In this document: positions 45,516 through 56,849 of the stretch, in pieces | Position numbering within the stretch: position 1 is the stretch's first letter | Layout: each line of letters starts with the position of its first letter | From: Humulus lupulus | Lineage: Eukaryota > Streptophyta > Magnoliopsida > Rosales > Cannabaceae | Direction of reading: 5' to 3' | Assembly (NCBI RefSeq): GCF_963169125.1 | Contig: NC_084794.1 | Location: forward strand, 155,630,858-155,694,857 | DNA: 64,000 bases | Program-made: the position numbers and the translations under genes | Notes under the pieces: generated by a model | What the model was told of the DNA's origin: nothing | Seen by the model: only the letters and a program-made list of their open reading frames with translations | Databases searched by the model: none

Positions 45516-47129
45516 CATGGAGTGCTAATAGTTAGGGTGAGACCCCAATGGATACATGGGATATCCTTACGGTGTGGACCGAAAACCCAGGCTTTGGTAA
45601 TGCTTCTGGGACGGCATGGCTGTATATGTGTTAAAGTCTTATGGACTGTCTGTTTAATCTGTGGATTGCCTAACATGTTGATTATATGATATGCATATGT
45701 TATATGCTGTATGAGTTTTCTTGCTGGGCTTCGGCTCATGGGTGCTCTGTGTACAGGTAAAGGCAAGGGGAAAGTCAACCGGCCATGAGTACGGAGAATG
45801 AGGGGGCGGTGCGTACATGTTTGGCCTGCCCGACTACTTTGGTTGGGGGCATTTTGAGAAATGGTTGTATTAAACTATGTTTTTGATAATTAGTCATCTT
45901 TTAACCTATTTTGAATTGTAAATATTTTACAAACCATATTTTGGGATCCCAAATGTTAAACTCTTGGAACTTTTAATGAGATAGAGTATTTTTTAAAGAT
46001 TACAGCCTTAACTTTCTGTTTAATCGCACTTTTGTTCTAAAATCCTCGTTTAGCAAGTTGATTGCACATTTTAAACACACTTAGTAACAACTCTAAGGTA
46101 GTAGGGCATTACAGCTATGCCTAGGGCTCTCAAGAGCCAAGGACACCTGCCCTAGGGGAAGAGTAAGAGCCTTACACCATTCACAAGTTAAACCATAATC
46201 ATTGTTCTCTTACAATTTCAATCATTTTCTCACAAAGTGTTTTCTTTCATGAAAACACTCTCTCTTCCATTCCCCCTCCCAAACCCGAAACCCTAAAGAC
46301 CTCTACCCCTTCATTGCTACAATCTTTCTCTCCATAAGATAAGTAACCTCATACCCCATTGAAGAAGGGAGAAGCTCAAGAGAACAATTCTGTAGAGTAA
46401 GTTTCGAAACCTCCTTCATTTTTTCTTCTCTTTTCCTCTTTAAACCTGAAAACCTAAGGGTTTACTATGCATGCATGTGATCTAATATCCATGCATGGAA
46501 TTTATCTTGTGTTCTAGGGTTCATGAGAAGCTTGTATTAGTTGGATCTCTAGAATTTCGCACTTTGGTGATCAAGTAAAATCAAGGTAAGAGATCTTGGT
46601 AGTTTGCATATTTTGTATCTCTTCTAAGTCTTTCTACCTTAACTCTCTCTCTTAAAAATCTGCATTTGAGACTTTGGGGCTCGGTTTGAGAGTGTAGAGC
46701 ACAAGGGGGAGTTTGATAAGCTAAGGAAAACATATCTCCATGCTAGAACTATCAAAACGTAGAAATTTATGGTTATTATAGAGTTTTGTGATTTATGTTG
46801 GTAGATCTGGTTGTATAGGTTATTTCAATGGTTTTTAGAGATTATTTTATGCTTAAGATTGAGATTGTCTGATTTGATGATTTTCATGCATGCATGTGGC
46901 TAGGGTTATGCTAGAAATGCTTATTGTTGTTAAGTTGTGTAAAAATGCATGCTGCCAAAATTTCTTGGTCTGGCATCCAACGAATCATATCGCACTCTAC
47001 TACTTCTTTTTATGAAACTAATTGGTACAGTTGCATATTTAGTTGTGAGTACTTGATTATAGGCTTTGGGAAATCATAAAAATAAAATTTTAAACCCAAG
47101 TTATGCAGCTTTTGGCATTTTGATGCAAG

Positions 47130-47640
47130 TCTGGAAAATTTTGGGTAGCATACACTGACCAGATTGTTTTAACTTTTGAATAGATTTTCCTATTCTAAAA
47201 CTATGAAATTTTGTAGGGTGTTAATTTAAACATTTATAAAGGTCACTGTAAAATTTTAGAGTCAAAGATTGCCATAAATTCTGGAAACATAACTTCTGGG
47301 CAGCATGCACTACCTAGATTGATTTAAACATTTTGATGGGTTCTGTTTCTCAAAAAAATATGCAATTTTTAAGGAAGATAACTTAGACAAGTATAAATAT
47401 ATCTGTAAAATTTTAGAAATATCTGGGCTACGATGCAAGAGAAATAAATTTCCAAAGTACCTTAAAATCTAGAAAAAAACTTCTGGGCAGCAGACACTGC
47501 CCAGATTGCTTTAAATATTTGAATGGGTTTTTCCATCCCAAAAATAATGAAATTTTCAGGAAAATTGTTTAAGTTGTGGATCAAGAGCCCTGTAAAATTT
47601 TACAGAAATATGTGTCATGATTTAAGAGAAAAAAGTTTTC
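47130..47640. repeat. Three degenerate tandem units (~150-190 bp) in the large solo LTR
   Basis: The phrase 'ttctgggcagca.acactgcccagattg' recurs at about 47136, 47293 and 47480, each followed by 'tttaaa.atttgaatgggttt' and 'ctgtaaaattttag'. The units differ by many substitutions, so they are old duplications. Confidence 0.75.
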
Positions 47641-48373
47641 TAATATGCGCTAAAAACTGAAGAGTAGCAATTTCGAACCTTAACGAAAAGTGATTTTTGG
47701 GAGGTTAGTTCTTTTAACCTAAAACAAGTTTTGATGTGAGGATTTCACCAAGTTCCCGTCCTTATGACACAGAATATGTGAATGATAGTTTAATGGTTTT
47801 TTTTAAAAAAACTCAACTTAGGGCAAAAAGTTTAAAGATCAGAGTTTACCACATTAAATTAAAATAGTAGGAGTAAAGTTTTGGAAATGAAAAGAAATAA
47901 TTATTTGCCAAAAAAACTAAGGATTTGGAGATTTAACCAATCCAAAATTACCTTGAGTTAATTTTAAAGTTGATCTTTACCATTTTATAAGTTAAGGGTC
48001 CAATTTCCCTTCTTTTAAAAAATAACATAAAATGAAATCCTAGGTAATGGAAAAAAAATGGTAAAAATAGGAAGTTGAGTTTTGTAGAACGTTTAAGAGA
48101 AAGGAGTAAAATTGTCAGATATTATTTATAAAAGGTCAAAAAGGTTATATTTTGGCAAATGATAGAAAACGGTAAACATTCGTAAGATAGAAAAAAGTTG
48201 GTATTTTTCTAAAGATAAGAGTTGTTTAAAACTCCTTTTTCTAAAAAACCAAAATACCAGTATCCGATAAGAGAGTTCTTTAGTTAAAGAATTTTAAAAT
48301 ACACAGCACAGAGAGCATGTTGTGGTAAGGCCAATTTTCTTATGGTACCGTAAAGACTGAAATGAAATTCGGC

Positions 48374-48397
48374 CTTATACACTGTAAGGTGTATAAG
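48374..48397. repeat. Perfect 9-bp inverted repeat in the large solo LTR
   Basis: CTTATACAC / loop tgtaag / GTGTATAAG. Confidence 0.85.
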
Positions 48398-48721
48398 AGG
48401 CTATAGTATAGTCTGTAGGAGAACTTTATTGCATGTAGCTATCACAGAATAGTAACTATAAGAGTATGTCATAGTTTAATCCAAGTACATTATATTAATT
48501 ATAGTAACTGCGAAGGGGAAAATGAATAGCGGTGTTAAAGGTCAAGTTGGGGACTAAAGACGCCAAGTAAGTTAGACTTTCTCTTTCTTGGCTACAACAT
48601 GAATATACTAGTGTGTGCTTGTAGTAGTTGTTTACACTAGTTTTGTTTGGGCCATTAAGACAAGGGTATGCTTAATACCTACTCTTGAAACGCTTTTTCA
48701 TTCTGCCGCTAAATGGTAAGT

Positions 48722-48840
48722 AGGTCCGGGTTGGAGCCAAGACAATGGTAATATAGTCTGGGTTGGAGCGAGGACATGGTAAAAATATAGTTGGGGTTGG
48801 AGCCAAGACATAAATGCTGGAACCGGGTTGAGGCTCATAT
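48722..48840. repeat. Four-copy ~32-bp tandem repeat
   Basis: 'gggttggagccaagacat' units with 'gggttgg' at 48728, 48760, 48794 and 48825. Confidence 0.8.
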
Positions 48841-48869
48841 TCCTTACTATTAATATATTGATTACTTAT

Positions 48870-49170
48870 GATATGTGTTATATATCTTGAATGTTCTGAG
48901 AATTTTTTGAGTGCAAGCTATTTTGATATGTGTGAACTTGGTTGTTAGAAACAACGAGAGTATTTATTTAAGATATGGTTATATATCTTGAATGTTCTGG
49001 GAATTTTTTGAGTGCAAGCTATTGAGATATGTGTGAACTTGGTTGTTAGAAACATTCAAAGTATTTTTTTTTCTTTCAGATATGATTATATATCTTGAAT
49101 TTGTTGGATTTTCTTTATGCAGGTGGTTTCGATATGTATGAAAATTGGTTGTTGGGTGCAACCAATGTGC
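48870..49170. repeat. Three-copy ~100-bp tandem repeat
   Basis: 'tatatcttgaatgttctg' starts at 48881, 48982 and (diverged) 49089; each copy continues 'tttgagtgcaagctatt...gatatgtgtgaacttggttgtt'. Confidence 0.85.
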
Positions 49171-49667
49171 TTGATTTTCTTTTAGGGCTGTTATTGAGAA
49201 TTGTATGACAGGATTGGAAATTATCCAATACCCTATTGATCGGTAGTGAAATCTACCTTAGGTTGACCCGCTACTGGGTTTTAGCATACTTGTGTGTAAG
49301 GCTATTCTTACTAAGCATTTTCACTTACCTAGTTGTTCATGTTGTAGGTAAGTGCAAAAACAAAGTGGAGAAGTGAGAGCAAGAGTCTGCTTGCGGATAT
49401 GTACATGTGGCCTGACCTGGGGAGAATTTTGGATGGAACACCATTTTGAAATGAAAAAGCTGGGAGATTGTTATTTCTTTTATGACAATTGTTTAGATAT
49501 AACATTGTGGAAGTGTACTTGTAATTCCATTTGCTAAACTAAAAGTGTGCGCACACTACCTTTTTAGAAGTTTTTTTTATATGGATTTTCGGTACAATGA
49601 TTTAAAGTATAAGTTTATATTTCTGCATGTTTTTGGTCTTGTATGCTTAGAGGGTCGTTACAATCTG

Positions 49668-50209
49668 GCAGAGTTTTTCGCAATACAAAATTGTGCATAT
49701 GCACTAATGACTAAACCCATGCTATTTATAGACCTGGTTGCAAGAATATCTTCCCCCCCATTTAGGAAAGTTACAATCAAATATTTAAATTCAAATAAAT
49801 ATCCGAATAATAATAACAGCACAACTTAAATGCGTTATTTACATGACGATCCCATTAAAATAGGGATTGAACACACGATTTTAACTAATCCCAAAGAAAT
49901 AAGGATTTGCTAACTGATTTTCCGTGTGGTAAACGTGTCCTCGAGGTTGAACATTGCTTCAACTTGCTTTCGAGATCACTCATAGCCTCGAGCTCTTCAT
50001 CCCAGTCATCGCCTCCTACTCACTCACTAAGTCTGTGAAGCCCATCTCTCGAAGAAGGTTAATGTCTTCAAGCCAATAACTCATGCTCGAACGCTGATAG
50101 CAGATCTAGAACCATTTGACAATTTGTGCAATTGTACTGCTAGCACTTATTAATCCCAAGCTTATTCTTCAAGAGCCTACACATCTATTCTCAAAATTTG
50201 GGCGTAACA
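49668..50209 (-). mobile_element. Tat 5' LTR, start portion
   Basis: Continues the LTR from 43105 and ends 'ttgggcgtaaca', the reverse complement of the start TGTTACGCCCAA. The next five bases (CTACT) would be its target duplication; the partner at the other end of the element is lost. No gene. Confidence 0.7.
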
Positions 50210-50621
50210 CTACTGAGTAAGGGTTAACTGTAGGGATTTTTAGTGAGGTTCATTTGACGGCAACAAGATAGTATAAAGGTGGCAAAGATGTTGTAAGAAC
50301 TTCACCTATGTGTACTTAGAAGTGGTGCCACCTCTCATAGGAGTTGAAGTTTCTGCCCCGGAAAGTCATGAAGAGATGAGCACATGGCCATATGAGTGCT
50401 AAGCAAGAAAGTGAGAAAACAAAAGATCTAGTGGAGGTGTGTGAGGTATTACCATTATTATCATAAAGAATACTCTGTTCAAGCTTTTAAGCTACCAATG
50501 ATTTCGATAAGACTTTGTGGTATTTTCACTAAGGTAAAGTTCAAGTAATAAGACACTTTACTTTATGCAGAAAAACTATTTAAGCTAGAGGTTGACACTT
50601 GTATTTAACCAAGTGGAGGAA
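50210..50621 (+). other. Probable copia 3' untranslated region
   Basis: No credible reading frame. It ends in the purine tract 'aagtggagga' (50611-50620) directly before a copia-style LTR start, so it is most likely the 3' end of a copia element whose coding part is missing (replaced by the Tat insertion). Confidence 0.5.
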
Positions 50622-50836
50622 TGTTGTGAATGGTTAAATACAAAGAATAAGTGTTGTTATACAAGCTACGTATAAAATACTTAGTTAATTTCACATACTG
50701 CAGATGTAAAATTTGGGTCCAAAGTGATACATGGAGATATCTAATGATACCCAAAAATTTTGGTACTATTTGGAACAATTTAGGCCCATTGGAGGGGTCA
50801 AAATTTAAAGGAGGCGTTGGATCGCCTAGATGCAAA

Positions 50837-50852
50837 GGGGCTCAAAAGCCCC
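50837..50852. repeat. GC-rich hairpin in the copia LTR
   Basis: GGGGCT / loop caaa / AGCCCC, inside an island with repeated 'atcgcctag', 'atcgcctac' and 'gtcgcctga'. Confidence 0.8.
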
Positions 50853-50964
50853 AGGACGCGATGCATCGCCTACAGGCAGGTGACCCGTCGCCTGACGTGT
50901 CCTTACAAACACGTGTTTTAAGATCAAAATGACGAGTTCTTTAGACCTAATGACGGTGATACAC

Positions 50965-50972
50965 TATAAAAG
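50965..50972 (+). promoter_or_regulatory. TATA box of the 604-bp copia LTR
   Basis: TATAAAAG lies about 340 bases into the LTR, followed ~40 bases later by a CT microsatellite, a typical plant LTR promoter layout. Confidence 0.6.
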
Positions 50973-51225
50973 GCCCTCACAGATTTTTGAAAGACTTGAT
51001 CAGTCTCTCTCTCTCTCTCCAGCTTTCAAGAATCTTAAGTTTTCTTCAAGAAACTCATAAAGAAAGTGCTTGAATTTGTGAGTTTATGGCTTGTTGAATC
51101 CCAATTCCTATTTCCTCTTAGAAAAATCCTCAAGCATAAACGGTGCGCTAGAATATAGAGAATTAGGACAGTGATACAACAAGGGTTTTCAAGCATCATC
51201 AAGGTTGAAGAATTGTGTTCCAACA

Positions 51226-51349
51226 CTAGGGTTTGCATCATCTTTCTCAATATTTTTTTTTGTCTCGGTAAGCATAATTTTGCGTAGATTCTACATATTA
51301 TGGTGGTGTAATCTCACTCTACCTGAAAGTGACTTCTTCAAGGTTTCCA
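51226..51349. other. Short unassigned interval
   Basis: About 120 bases between the copia LTR end and Tat pol, without recognisable coding content. It may be diverged Tat sequence. Confidence 0.4.
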
Positions 51350-52771
51350 TCTGATTTTGGCCCCAAGGAAGCTTAGGCCGTATTTCCAGTCCCATGCCAT
51401 ACACGTCTTAACTGATCAACCTTTAAGGTTGGTCTTGCAAAAGCATGAAGCATCAGGATGTTTGTTAAAGAGGGCCATTGAGCATAATCAGTTCAAAATT
51501 TTATATAAACCACGAACAACCATAAGGGGTCAGGCTCTCGCTGATTTCGTGGTCAAGTGTACAAGTTTCCAAGATGAGCCTTTGAGAGAAACAGTACAAG
51601 AATTGTGGAAGCTCTTTGTCGATAGATCATTAAACGAGCACGTTTATGAAGCTGGAGTAATCTTGATCACACTCGAAGGCCATCATTTTCATACAACTCT
51701 CAGTTTCAGGTTTGATGCATCAAATAACGAGGCTGAGTATGAAACTTTCCTGGCTGGTATTAGGGTCGCCAAAAAGCTAAAAACAAAGGCTATCTAGTGC
51801 TTTAGTGATTCTCAACTCGTGGGGAATCATGTGTTAGGCAAATACCATGCTCGTGGAATCAAGATGGCAGCTGATTTTGCTAAAGTAAAAAGCGAACTGT
51901 CAGAATTTGAGTTTTATTCCATTGAAAATGTTCCAGGTCAACAAAATACAAATGCAGTCGCTCTTGCCCAACTTGCTAGCACCAAAGAGGCGGACACATT
52001 GAATGTATACCCAGTTGAATTTCTAGACAAGCCTAGTCTATAGGAATAGTAAAGAGAAATCGAGATGATCCAGGAAGGCCCGACCTGGATGATCTCAATC
52101 GTAGACCTCCCACTGAAAAACTACAAGAGGATTGCAAGGACGCATGAAAATTGTTGTACCAAGTCCCATGTTATGTTATGTTCGAGGGATTTCTTTACAG
52201 AAGAGGTCATTCAATGCATCTCCTTAGATGTGTTCTGATCGAAGAAGCCCAAGCTATCCTCAAAAAAGTTCATGAAGGATTCTTTGGGGACGATGCCGCG
52301 GGGCAAAACTTGGCCTTGAAGGTGTAGAGGCAGAGTTATTTTTTACCTACACTAAAGAAGGACTCGATGTCGTATGTTCAAAAATTTGACAAATGCCAAT
52401 TCTTTTCCACAATTTCTTGAGTCATGCCTATGGAATTGACTAGGATCTCCTCGGTCTGGTTGTTTTCCATCTGGGGGATAGATTTAATTGGTTCATTGCC
52501 AACTAGAAAAGGAGGAGTTCTCTATGTAGTGGTCACGATCAACTAATTTACAAAGTTGGCCGAGGCCAAACCATTGGCGAACATAACCTAAAAGAGATTG
52601 CTAGACTTCATAATAAAAAGTATAATATGTCGTTTTCGACTCCTGAGGAAGATTGTGTCAAAAGACAGAACTCAATTCGATAGCCATGTGCTCACGAACT
52701 TTTGTGAGAAGTACGTCGTAATCAAGAGTTTCTCTTTAGTAGCACATCCTTAAGCTAATGGATAGGTGGAG
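51350..52771 (+). pseudogene. Second Tat pol remnant (RNase H to integrase core)
   Basis: Starts in RNase H (KLRPYFQSHAIHVLTDQPLR), then GQALADFVVKC, the archaeal-type RNase H (LWKLFVDRS with the usual Gly-Ser altered, GVILITLEGHHF, FDASNNEAEYETFLAGI), NTNAVALAQLASTKEADTLN, and a decayed integrase (KFDKCQFF, KLAEAKPLANIT, KIVSKDRTQFDSHVLTNFC). It ends at the integrase 'VAHP.ANG.VE' segment, where Tekay II is inserted (52772). Stops at 51795-51797, 52041 and many in integrase. It is in the same orientation as the left-hand remnant 1687-3061 and better preserved. Confidence 0.87.
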
Positions 52772-54036
52772 TGTAACATCCTGGATAGCCAAGACCGCTA
52801 CACTGTGTACTTTTAAAGGTGCAGGACTTACTAATCAAGTGAACTAGTTAAAAACGTGTTACTGAAACTACTAATGAGCTGGGGTTAAAAGGTTTTGGTC
52901 TCAAAAGATACATTTCATATAATTAAACATTTTATACTAGGGATCCCAAAAGAAACAGTGTTTAAAAAGTTAGTTTACAAACTTTCCAGAGTACAAACAA
53001 CCACTAGCCACTCTAAGGGCAAAATACACATATATGGTTCTCCTGTTCCTGTCTCCACCTCAACCGTGGCGGCTGAGCAGCTAATCATGTACATTCTACT
53101 CTCAGAGCTCTCCGAATGAGGGCTGATCAAGTTTGCCCTTGCCTTTACCTGCACCATGAAGCACCTGTGAGCCAAGGCCCAGCAAGAAAACATCATATTA
53201 TATAACAAACAATGATAACAATTGACTAGCCCATTAAGCATGATCATACACTTAACATATCACATTAGTCACATAGCATGCAGATACAACCAAGATTCAG
53301 CCAATCAACACTCAGCTATTCAGCATGACAAATCCACCAATCAATAATAACAATGAAATCACATAATAATCGGGGTCGACACCTTAGGTCGCACCCTCTC
53401 TTTACGCCACTAACTCCGACCCGCTTAAACCAGCTCGATGCATAATCAGCTGTCCTTAGGTACCAGTTGCTGAGCCACGCTCTGGTGCTAATGTAAACTT
53501 TGACACTCTTAGGCCACTCATTTACTATTTACATGGCATAATACCATCCTCTATAAAGCATACCAATCAGGGAACCCTTAGTCCCATTATGAATTCACAA
53601 TCGGGTGCATGTTTCTTTCCTTTAATTTTCAAACGCTCTGATTACGAGGAATGCCACTTGAGCACGATCCATCTCTTGTGCCCTAGCTTTTACCTAGTCA
53701 CAACAAAGATAAGGGATTCTATTAATATTCGAATGAAGGTTTCCAGGTAAAGTTCTAGCTTCTGGGACATCGAATTCCACCAAGCACAGTGGTGGAATCG
53801 ATCTCGAGCACCCTAGGTTAGGTTCCCGCGCTTAAAACCTCAAAATAGCCAAAAATGCCATTAAGGGCTGCGGCACTAAAAACCTACGCCGCGGCCCGCC
53901 CCCTAAAACATAGGTTAGGCCTCTCTGACCACAGACATGCGCTGCGACCCTACCTTGTGGTGCCGCGACACTTCCCTACTATAGAGCCTCCCTGGCTCTT
54001 CTTTGCTCCACACGGCCGCTACACTCTAGAACAGAG
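52772..54036 (-). mobile_element. Tekay II 3' LTR, truncated by an internal deletion
   Basis: Reverse-complement LTR end (TGTAACATCCTGGATAGCC) about 95% identical by eye to the 5' LTR of the same element at 60424-61620. It runs through the conserved block, the hairpin (53774-53798) and the GC island (about 53860-54020), then jumps straight into integrase. About 1 kb of LTR plus the integrase C-terminal half are deleted. The junction shares CAGAG (54037-54041). Confidence 0.87.
53774..53798 (-). repeat. LTR hairpin, Tekay II 3' copy
   Basis: ATTCCACCA / agcacag / TGGTGGAAT, a perfect 9-bp stem. Confidence 0.85.
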
Positions 54037-54247
54037 CAGAGTCATGTAGCCCACTGTCCTGGGTAGACCTCCCACAAAATCCATGGTAATGTCCTCCCAC
54101 TTCCACTCTGGGACACCCAAAGGCTGAAGCAATCCCGCTGGTCGCTGATGCTCAACCTTCACTTGCTGACATGTCAAACATCTGGCCACATACTCCATCG
54201 CATCCTTCTTCATCCCGGGCCACCAATATAATGTTCTAGATCCGGAT
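54037..54247 (-). pseudogene. Tekay II integrase, core-side fragment
   Basis: [53 protein letters not shown]: the zinc-binding Cys pair and the first core Asp. It stops at the deletion joint with the LTR, and upstream it is split by a solo LTR; the N-terminal continuation is at 56654-56849. Confidence 0.88.
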
Positions 54248-55479
54248 TGTAACGACCCAAATTTACTAATGAGGCTTAAGGGCCTTGATTAGTGTGCCGG
54301 GAGGGCATAATCGGAATATATTTGATTTAATGATTTAAAGCATGTTATATGACTATTTGAATATTTGAGATGCATGACTATGTGTATTAGTATGCATGTA
54401 GGCCATGAATAGGTTAGAAGGGCATAATCGTAATTTTGGCCCGTTGCGGGCATAATTGTGTATATATGTGATAATAGTTGAGACCACATTATTATGTGGA
54501 TATATCTGTGATCTGTGATTCGAGACGGCCCTAGTGAGCATATTAGTGAAAAAGTCACGGCGGGGATTTATACCTGGCTCGGGGCGAGCCTGGGGGTATA
54601 AATGGGAATATAGAGAATATATTGGGGTTAATTTTGATAATGAGGAATATAATTGGTGATTAATTAGGTATTGGGAAGTAAGCGGGAAATATTAGAGACA
54701 CTCGAGGAAATTAGCGAGAATTGGGTAAAATGACCAAAATGCCCCTAAGAGGATTAAAGGATTTAGGATTAAAAGGGAGGGCATTATGGTCATTTGGCTT
54801 GCAAGAGATAAGTATGCTGAGGCTTTATACTTAGTGGAAATGGTATTATAATATAGAAGTCCGAGGAAAGAAAGAAAAGAAGGAAAAGAAAGAAAAAGAA
54901 AGGGAAGAAAACAGAGTTGTTTTCTCTAAAGGTCGGTTGGCGATCTCCTTCACCATTTCCTTGTGTTTTCTTGGAGAAAAACTCAGAGGGGAGCAAGGTT
55001 GGTCTGAGCAACAAGAATTCTGAGCTAAGCTTGAAGGGTTGGCAAGGGATTAGCAGGAACACGCTAATACCTAAGGTAAGACTTTGGAGTTTTTAGTTTC
55101 TGGTTTGGCTTGTTTATGGTATGGGGTCTAAGGTGAGCAGATGGGAACTTTAGGGGAATTCAAGCCAAGGAATTGAGGAAGAACAAGCTAAGGAGGGCTA
55201 GAGGCTAACTTGAAATTGAATTTCCATCAAAGGTATAAAATTCTAAGCTTTAAACTTTGAAGTTTTGATTGTGTTTTGCTGAGTTCTGAAGTCCAGGAGT
55301 AGCTATGGTGAATTTTGGGATTAGGGGTGCATGTGGTTAGATTTTGTATGGTTATGATGCTTGGGTTGAGTTAGACATGTTAGTGAGCTTGATTTTGAGT
55401 TTGGTGAAAGTTTGGGGAAGTTTTGGTTAAGTTTGGCTCGGGGGAAATCGCAGGAAGAAATTGAGCAGTTTGGCAGTCT

Positions 55480-55605
55480 GTGACTAGTGCTACAACGCTA
55501 GCCTTTGGGCGCTGTAGCGCTAGGCCAAGTTTACTGAGGGCATTTTGGTTCTGTTTGTAGCGCTGTAGCGCCCTCCAATGACCGCTGTAGTGCTACCCTG
55601 TGTTC
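55480..55605. other. Palindromic island, variant form
   Basis: 'gggcgctgtagcgctagg', 'gtagcgctgtagcgccc' and 'gaccgctgtagtgctacc': a thrice-repeated GCGCTGTAGCGC-like palindrome at the position of the CCGCGG islands in sister LTRs. Confidence 0.8.
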
Positions 55606-55660
55606 AGAAAGGGATTTTAGGGTTAGTTTCAAGGGCTTTTGACCAAGTGTTCGAGGTTCG

Positions 55661-55685
55661 ATTCCACCACCTTGTTTGGTGGAAC
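55661..55685 (+). repeat. LTR hairpin in the 54248 solo LTR
   Basis: ATTCCACCA / ccttgtt / TGGTGGAAC, 8 of 9 pairs intact. Confidence 0.8.
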
Positions 55686-56653
55686 TAGGACTTCTCGAGG
55701 GCTCGGGATAGGTTCCGAGGTTCGGTTATGGACTTGAGGGTTGGTTATGACTTTGGTCTATGATTGTGGCTAGGTTCGCGCTAGGGCTCAGTAAGGATCG
55801 TGCTTGAGGATCACAGTGAACAAGGCTAGCAAATCCAAAGGTAAGAAAATTGTACCCGGTTATATGTTTGTGATGGGACTAAGAGCTCCCGATATCTGTA
55901 TAATGTCAATGATGGTATTATGCCATGGGACATGTGATAGTGGCCTAAGGGTGCTGTACATAATATTTGCGCATAGGGCGCGGCTTGGCCACTGGTAGCC
56001 AAGGATAGCTTTATATTCATTGAGCTCAGTTTAAGCGGGCCAGAGTCAGTCGGATAACGGAGGGTGCGGCCTGAGGGCGCTAGCCCTAGTTATCATTTGT
56101 GATTTGGTGCACGATATGAGTTGATATGTTTAGTATGCTGAATACTTGGTTATTCTGAATATTTATATGGTTGAGAACATGTTTATGAAATATTGGATTG
56201 CCTGTTGATTGCTTATGCTCTGTTATTATGTTTTCTTTCTAGGCCTTGGCTCACGGGTGCTACGTGGTGCAGGTATAGGCAAAGGCAAGTTAGACCAGTC
56301 CTGAGATGGAGAGCTACGAGGCTGAATGTACATAGCCAGCTGTTCGGTCGCCTTGGCCGAGGAGTGGATCTAGACAGGGATCGCTGAACTGTCTATTTTT
56401 TCTTAGTGTGGCTAATATTGTATTTAAATCGTGAATCTTTTATAAATGGTTTTAATTCTATTGTTTTTGGGATCCAGTGTAAATAGGAAATGATATTTAA
56501 AAAGAAATGCGACTTTTAAGACCAAAATCTTTTAACCCTAGTTCCATTATAGTTTTAGTAACACGTTTTTAATTAAATGACTTGATTAGTAAGTCTAGCA
56601 CCTTTATAATCACACAGTGTAATGGTCTTGGCTATCCAGGGCGCGACACTGAT

Positions 56654-56849
56654 ACAACTTCGTGGTACACGGATGAAGCGAGTATGGCATAGTGTGAGAC
56701 TCATCCAGTATCTCTCCTCTGATCCCTTCATTTGCCGGAACACAAATCCGCCCCTGATATCGAAGCATACCAGCCTCAGAAACAGAATAATCCTTTGCTA
56801 TCCCCGCTAAGACATTTTGTCGAACTTCTTGTAGCTGTCCATTTACCAA
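56654..56849 (-). pseudogene. Tekay II integrase, N-terminal fragment
   Basis: VSEAGMLRYQGRICVPANE, then ILDESHTMPYSLHPCTTKLYQ: the zinc-binding His pair region. It is continuous with 54037-54247 once the solo LTR is discounted. Confidence 0.88.

Larger units (their letters stand above)
43720..46113 (+). mobile_element. Solo Tekay-type LTR (2394 bp) nested in the large solo LTR
   Basis: TGTAACACCCC to GGGCATTACA with a perfect target duplication GCTAT (43715-43719 and 46114-46118). It shares with the 5231 copy the GC island (44925-45045) and the end block with 'acaggtaaaggcaag' (45755). It holds a four-copy ~17-bp repeat at 45441-45515. The conserved hairpin of other copies is not preserved. 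No genes. Confidence 0.93.
43106..49662 (+). mobile_element. Large solo LTR (~4.16 kb) containing a second solo LTR
   Basis: Begins TGTAACATCCCG and ends GGGTCGTTACA, Tekay-style termini, with a near-perfect target duplication ATTTG (43101-43105) / ATCTG (49663-49667). Subtracting the nested solo LTR and its duplication leaves 4158 bp. No coding region is present. It carries three kinds of tandem repeats and a hairpin, and near its end a counterpart of the Tekay block ('ttgtaggtaagtgcaa', 49344). It could alternatively be a very degenerate non-coding element, but the flanking duplication supports a single LTR. Confidence 0.75.
50622..51225 (+). mobile_element. Copia LTR of 604 bp
   Basis: TGTTG at the start and CAACA at the end, preceded by a polypurine tract. 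It has a GC-rich island (50805-50915) with 'tcgcct' words and a GGGGCT/AGCCCC hairpin (50837-50852), a TATA box (50965-50972) and a (TC)n tract (about 51004-51020). No primer site follows, so it is a 3' LTR. Confidence 0.75.
54248..56648 (+). mobile_element. Solo Tekay-type LTR (2401 bp) in Tekay II integrase
   Basis: TGTAACGACCC to GGGCGCGACA with target duplications CGGAT (54243-54247) and CTGAT (56649-56653), one mismatch. The island at 55480-55605 is built from 'gcgctgtagcgc' palindromes instead of CCGCGG words. A hairpin (55661-55685, one mismatch) and four donor-like sites (GT at 55076, 55233, 55841, 56273) are conserved with the 5231 copy. No gene. Confidence 0.92.
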
